Below, piece after piece: positions 61,895-64,000 of a DNA stretch of 64,000 nucleotides (position 1 is the first letter of the stretch; the number at the start of each line of letters is the position of its first letter). The notes beneath the pieces were generated by a model. It was given only the letters and a program-made list of their open reading frames with translations, was not told the DNA's origin and made no database searches. Origin of the DNA: UBA1672 sp965263215 (GTDB lineage: Bacteria; Pseudomonadota; Alphaproteobacteria; Micavibrionales; Micavibrionaceae); contig OZ253663.1 of NCBI GenBank assembly GCA_965263215.1, positions 186,001 to 250,000 on the forward strand, given 5' to 3'. The translations under genes were made by a program, and so were the position numbers.

Positions 61895-64000
61895 CTAATT
61901 ACTATACAAACTGCGCAGGCGTTGTTCCGCCACCGTCAGCATCGGCAAATCAACCGTTCCCGCACGCTTTAGATCAACGAACAGGCTATCGAGCTGTTTA
62001 AAGTGGCTGCCATGCTTTTCGACCCAAAGATCAACCAGAGAAGAGCCCTTTGGCGCCTTCTTACCCTTGCCGTTCACGTCACGTAAAATACGCATCGTCA
62101 TACCAGCCTGAGATTCGTATAGCTGCCCCATCAGACCGTTTGCGGCTTCGCTCTGCCAGTGATCTTCGTGCGGCAGGTATTTAACCTTCTGACGCAACCA
62201 ATCGAGATGGAAACGCTCACCCAGTTCAAAATACGTACGCGCCGTGTTTTTCAGGTGCGTGCCTTGCTCAGAAGATATACGGATAATGTCACACGCCGAT
62301 GTCAAAACAGGCATCAGGGCAATTTTATGCGCCAAATCCTTTGCAATCCCATCACGTATGGAGGCTTCCTCACGTTGTTGGATACCGATTTTCAGATCAT
62401 CCGTTACCAATTCATGTAAATTTTCTGACAACTCCTTAATACCGTCACTAAATTCCTTCGCGTCGGCATCAATATCCATCTCACGACCAAGGCGTGTTAA
62501 GAACCACGTAATACCGTGCGTCGCAAGATGTTCAATTTCTTGCATAGCTTTCAATTGAACTTGTGCGGGGACTTTGCCGTCCATTTCTTCGATCATGTCC
62601 CACAAATGACGTAAACCAAAGGCATCACGAACAATCAGATAGGCTTGTGTAATTTCCTCAACCGTTGATCCGGTCTTCGTCATACGAGATTGCAGGAATG
62701 TCGGCCCCAAACGATTTACCAAGGAACTTGCCATCATGGTTGCAACAATTTCACGCTTCAGACGGTGACGAAGAATTTCTACTTCGTAACGCTTGCCCAG
62801 AATTTTGGGGAAGTAATCCATTACCCAATAATTCATTTTCGGATTATCTGGAATATCCGTCGCCAGTAAGTCTTTGGTTAGATTTATTTTCGCATACGCC
62901 AAAAGAATACAAAGCTCCGGCCTTGTCAGACCTTTACCCGTACGCAGGCGTTTTTCAATCACTTCCTGATCGGGCAAGCCTTCTATTTCACGACTTAGGC
63001 CCTGTGTACGTTCCATATATTTAATGAACGCATCATGTGCCTGTAAATTTTCATGCGCCTGCATTTCAATGACGGATATGGCTTGTGCCTGCTGATAATT
63101 ATGACGTAAAACGTGTTCCGCCACCTCATCGGTCATTTTCTCAAGCAGCTTATTACGCGACTTGATATCCATGTTGTGATCTTTTTGGTTCATCACATCG
63201 CTGAGAAGAATTTTGATATTCACCTCGTGGTCAGATGAATCAACACCCGCCGAGTTATCAAGGAAGTCGGTGTTCATCGCCACACCACGTTCAGCCATTT
63301 CAATACGGCCGAGCTGCGTGATTGCAAGGTTCGCACCCTCACCGAGCACTTTCGCCCGTACGTCTGCACCATTAATGCGCAAAGCGTCATTGGCCTTATC
63401 GCCTGCATCAGCATTCGATTCCTTAGTAGACTTAATGTACGTGCCAATACCACCAAACCAGAGTAAATCTGTGCGCGATTTTAACATCGCGACAATCAAA
63501 TCATTCGGTGTGACCTTATCTTTCGTTAGGTCGAACCGTTTCTTGATTTCGGGCGTAAGCGTCAGCATTTTATCGCTACGGTTGAAAATTTTACCGCCTT
63601 TAGAAAGACACTTTTCATCATACTGATCCCACCCGGCAACCTTTTCAAACAAACGCTTACGCTCCTTGAATGACTTTGCTGCATCCGGTTCAGGATCACA
63701 GAAAATGTGGATATGGTTAAACGCACCGATTAACTGAATATGCTCGGACAGGAGCATACCGTTACCGAAAACATCCCCCGCCATGTCGCCAACACCGACA
63801 ACGTCGAAAGGTTGGTTTTGAGTGTCGTGATTGAATAAACGGAAGTGATACTTCACTGATTCCCATGCACCGCGCGCAGTAATACCCATTTTCTTATGGT
63901 CATATCCGGCAGATCCACCAGAGGCAAATGCATCATCGAGCCAGAATTTATATTCCTGTGACAAGCCATTTGCAATGTCAGAAAACGTCGCCGTCCCTTT
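61895..64000 (-). CDS. NAD-specific glutamate dehydrogenase, large type (partial, 5' end outside window)
   Basis: The frame stays open to the right edge, giving about 701 C-terminal residues of a protein expected to be about 1,600. It oxidises glutamate to 2-oxoglutarate. The dehydrogenase-core blocks are visible: FASGGSAGYDHKKMGITARGAW, then PFDVVGVGDMAGDVFGNGML (nucleotide fold), LLWFGGIGTYIKS, GEGANLAITQLGR and NTDFLDNSAGVDSSDHEVNIKI. A long helical C-terminal domain follows. An apparent start near 63964 is only an internal TTG. This enzyme type is typical of Alpha- and Gammaproteobacteria. Confidence 0.95.
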   Translation of the reverse strand, partial: KGTATFSDIANGLSQEYKFWLDDAFASGGSAGYDHKKMGITARGAWESVKYHFRLFNHDTQNQPFDVVGVGDMAGDVFGNGMLLSEHIQLIGAFNHIHIFCDPEPDAAKSFKERKRLFEKVAGWDQYDEKCLSKGGKIFNRSDKMLTLTPEIKKRFDLTKDKVTPNDLIVAMLKSRTDLLWFGGIGTYIKSTKESNADAGDKANDALRINGADVRAKVLGEGANLAITQLGRIEMAERGVAMNTDFLDNSAGVDSSDHEVNIKILLSDVMNQKDHNMDIKSRNKLLEKMTDEVAEHVLRHNYQQAQAISVIEMQAHENLQAHDAFIKYMERTQGLSREIEGLPDQEVIEKRLRTGKGLTRPELCILLAYAKINLTKDLLATDIPDNPKMNYWVMDYFPKILGKRYEVEILRHRLKREIVATMMASSLVNRLGPTFLQSRMTKTGSTVEEITQAYLIVRDAFGLRHLWDMIEEMDGKVPAQVQLKAMQEIEHLATHGITWFLTRLGREMDIDADAKEFSDGIKELSENLHELVTDDLKIGIQQREEASIRDGIAKDLAHKIALMPVLTSACDIIRISSEQGTHLKNTARTYFELGERFHLDWLRQKVKYLPHEDHWQSEAANGLMGQLYESQAGMTMRILRDVNGKGKKAPKGSSLVDLWVEKHGSHFKQLDSLFVDLKRAGTVDLPMLTVAEQRLRSLYSN

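Noticed and set aside
63965..64000. Glutamate dehydrogenase start near 63964
   Set aside because: The frame continues to the window edge with family-typical residues (ATFSDIANG). The apparent start is an internal TTG.

Overview
The window reads as a piece of chromosome from a deep-branching, moderately AT-rich alphaproteobacterium. The clues are gene pairings typical of that class: ftsK beside lolA, pheA divergent from a membrane cytochrome c, pepA with holC, divergent rsmE/ubiA, an aa3 oxidase (cta) cluster with a tiny membrane protein after ctaB, an IalB homolog, and an approximately 1,600-residue type NAD-glutamate dehydrogenase. I cannot fix the genus. A Micavibrio-like lineage is possible, but that is inference only. 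I saw no tRNA, rRNA, CRISPR array, transposase or integrase.

Layout. 1-2251: LPS supply and RNA turnover (lptC, kdsD, rnd) on the minus strand. 2481-7356: a plus-strand exopolysaccharide-type module, with a receiver/dead-GGDEF protein, a Wza-like export protein, a Wzc-like co-polymerase/tyrosine kinase and two unknown membrane proteins. 7359-8288: a small accessory patch with a promoter, a terminator-like leader hairpin, a phage-like 111-residue ORF and an orphan gene. 8291-15118: recR, lolA and ftsK, with an ELM1-family gene, a leaderless lytic-transglycosylase-like gene and a 62-residue hydrophobic ORF lying between lolA and ftsK. 15277-20635: a duplicated-repeat small protein, pheA, cytochrome c, holC, a KamA-like radical SAM gene and pepA. 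20734-24714: lptF, lptG, mlaA, mlaC (outer-membrane lipid traffic).

24753-33990 is the most striking segment: three tandem, diverged, roughly 1,000-residue DotA/TraY-like membrane proteins with no other secretion genes beside them. 34163-38433: ettA, a frameshifted small membrane gene, a DUF3137 gene, a small acidic gene and tag. 38440-42999 encodes a 1,519-residue protein of unknown function with a 27-bp tandem repeat and a His-rich tract. It is followed by a secreted helical protein, a 35-residue membrane peptide with its own terminator, and an aminotransferase. 45717-50305: RNase E with a long acidic insertion, and an M23 peptidoglycan hydrolase.

50607-59726: ialB and the cytochrome oxidase cluster (surf1, DUF983, ctaE, ctaG, ctaB, ctaD, ctaC). 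The cluster is broken up by an SDR gene, an acidic exported protein with its own terminator, and an opposite-strand gene. 59865-64000: rsmE and ubiA, whose start codons overlap head to head, an orphan gene, and the C-terminal part of NAD-glutamate dehydrogenase running off the window.

Together the housekeeping genes cover LPS and phospholipid transport, aerobic respiration, division and RNA decay. The accessory genes suggest surface polysaccharide production under c-di-GMP control and a possible DotA-type envelope channel.
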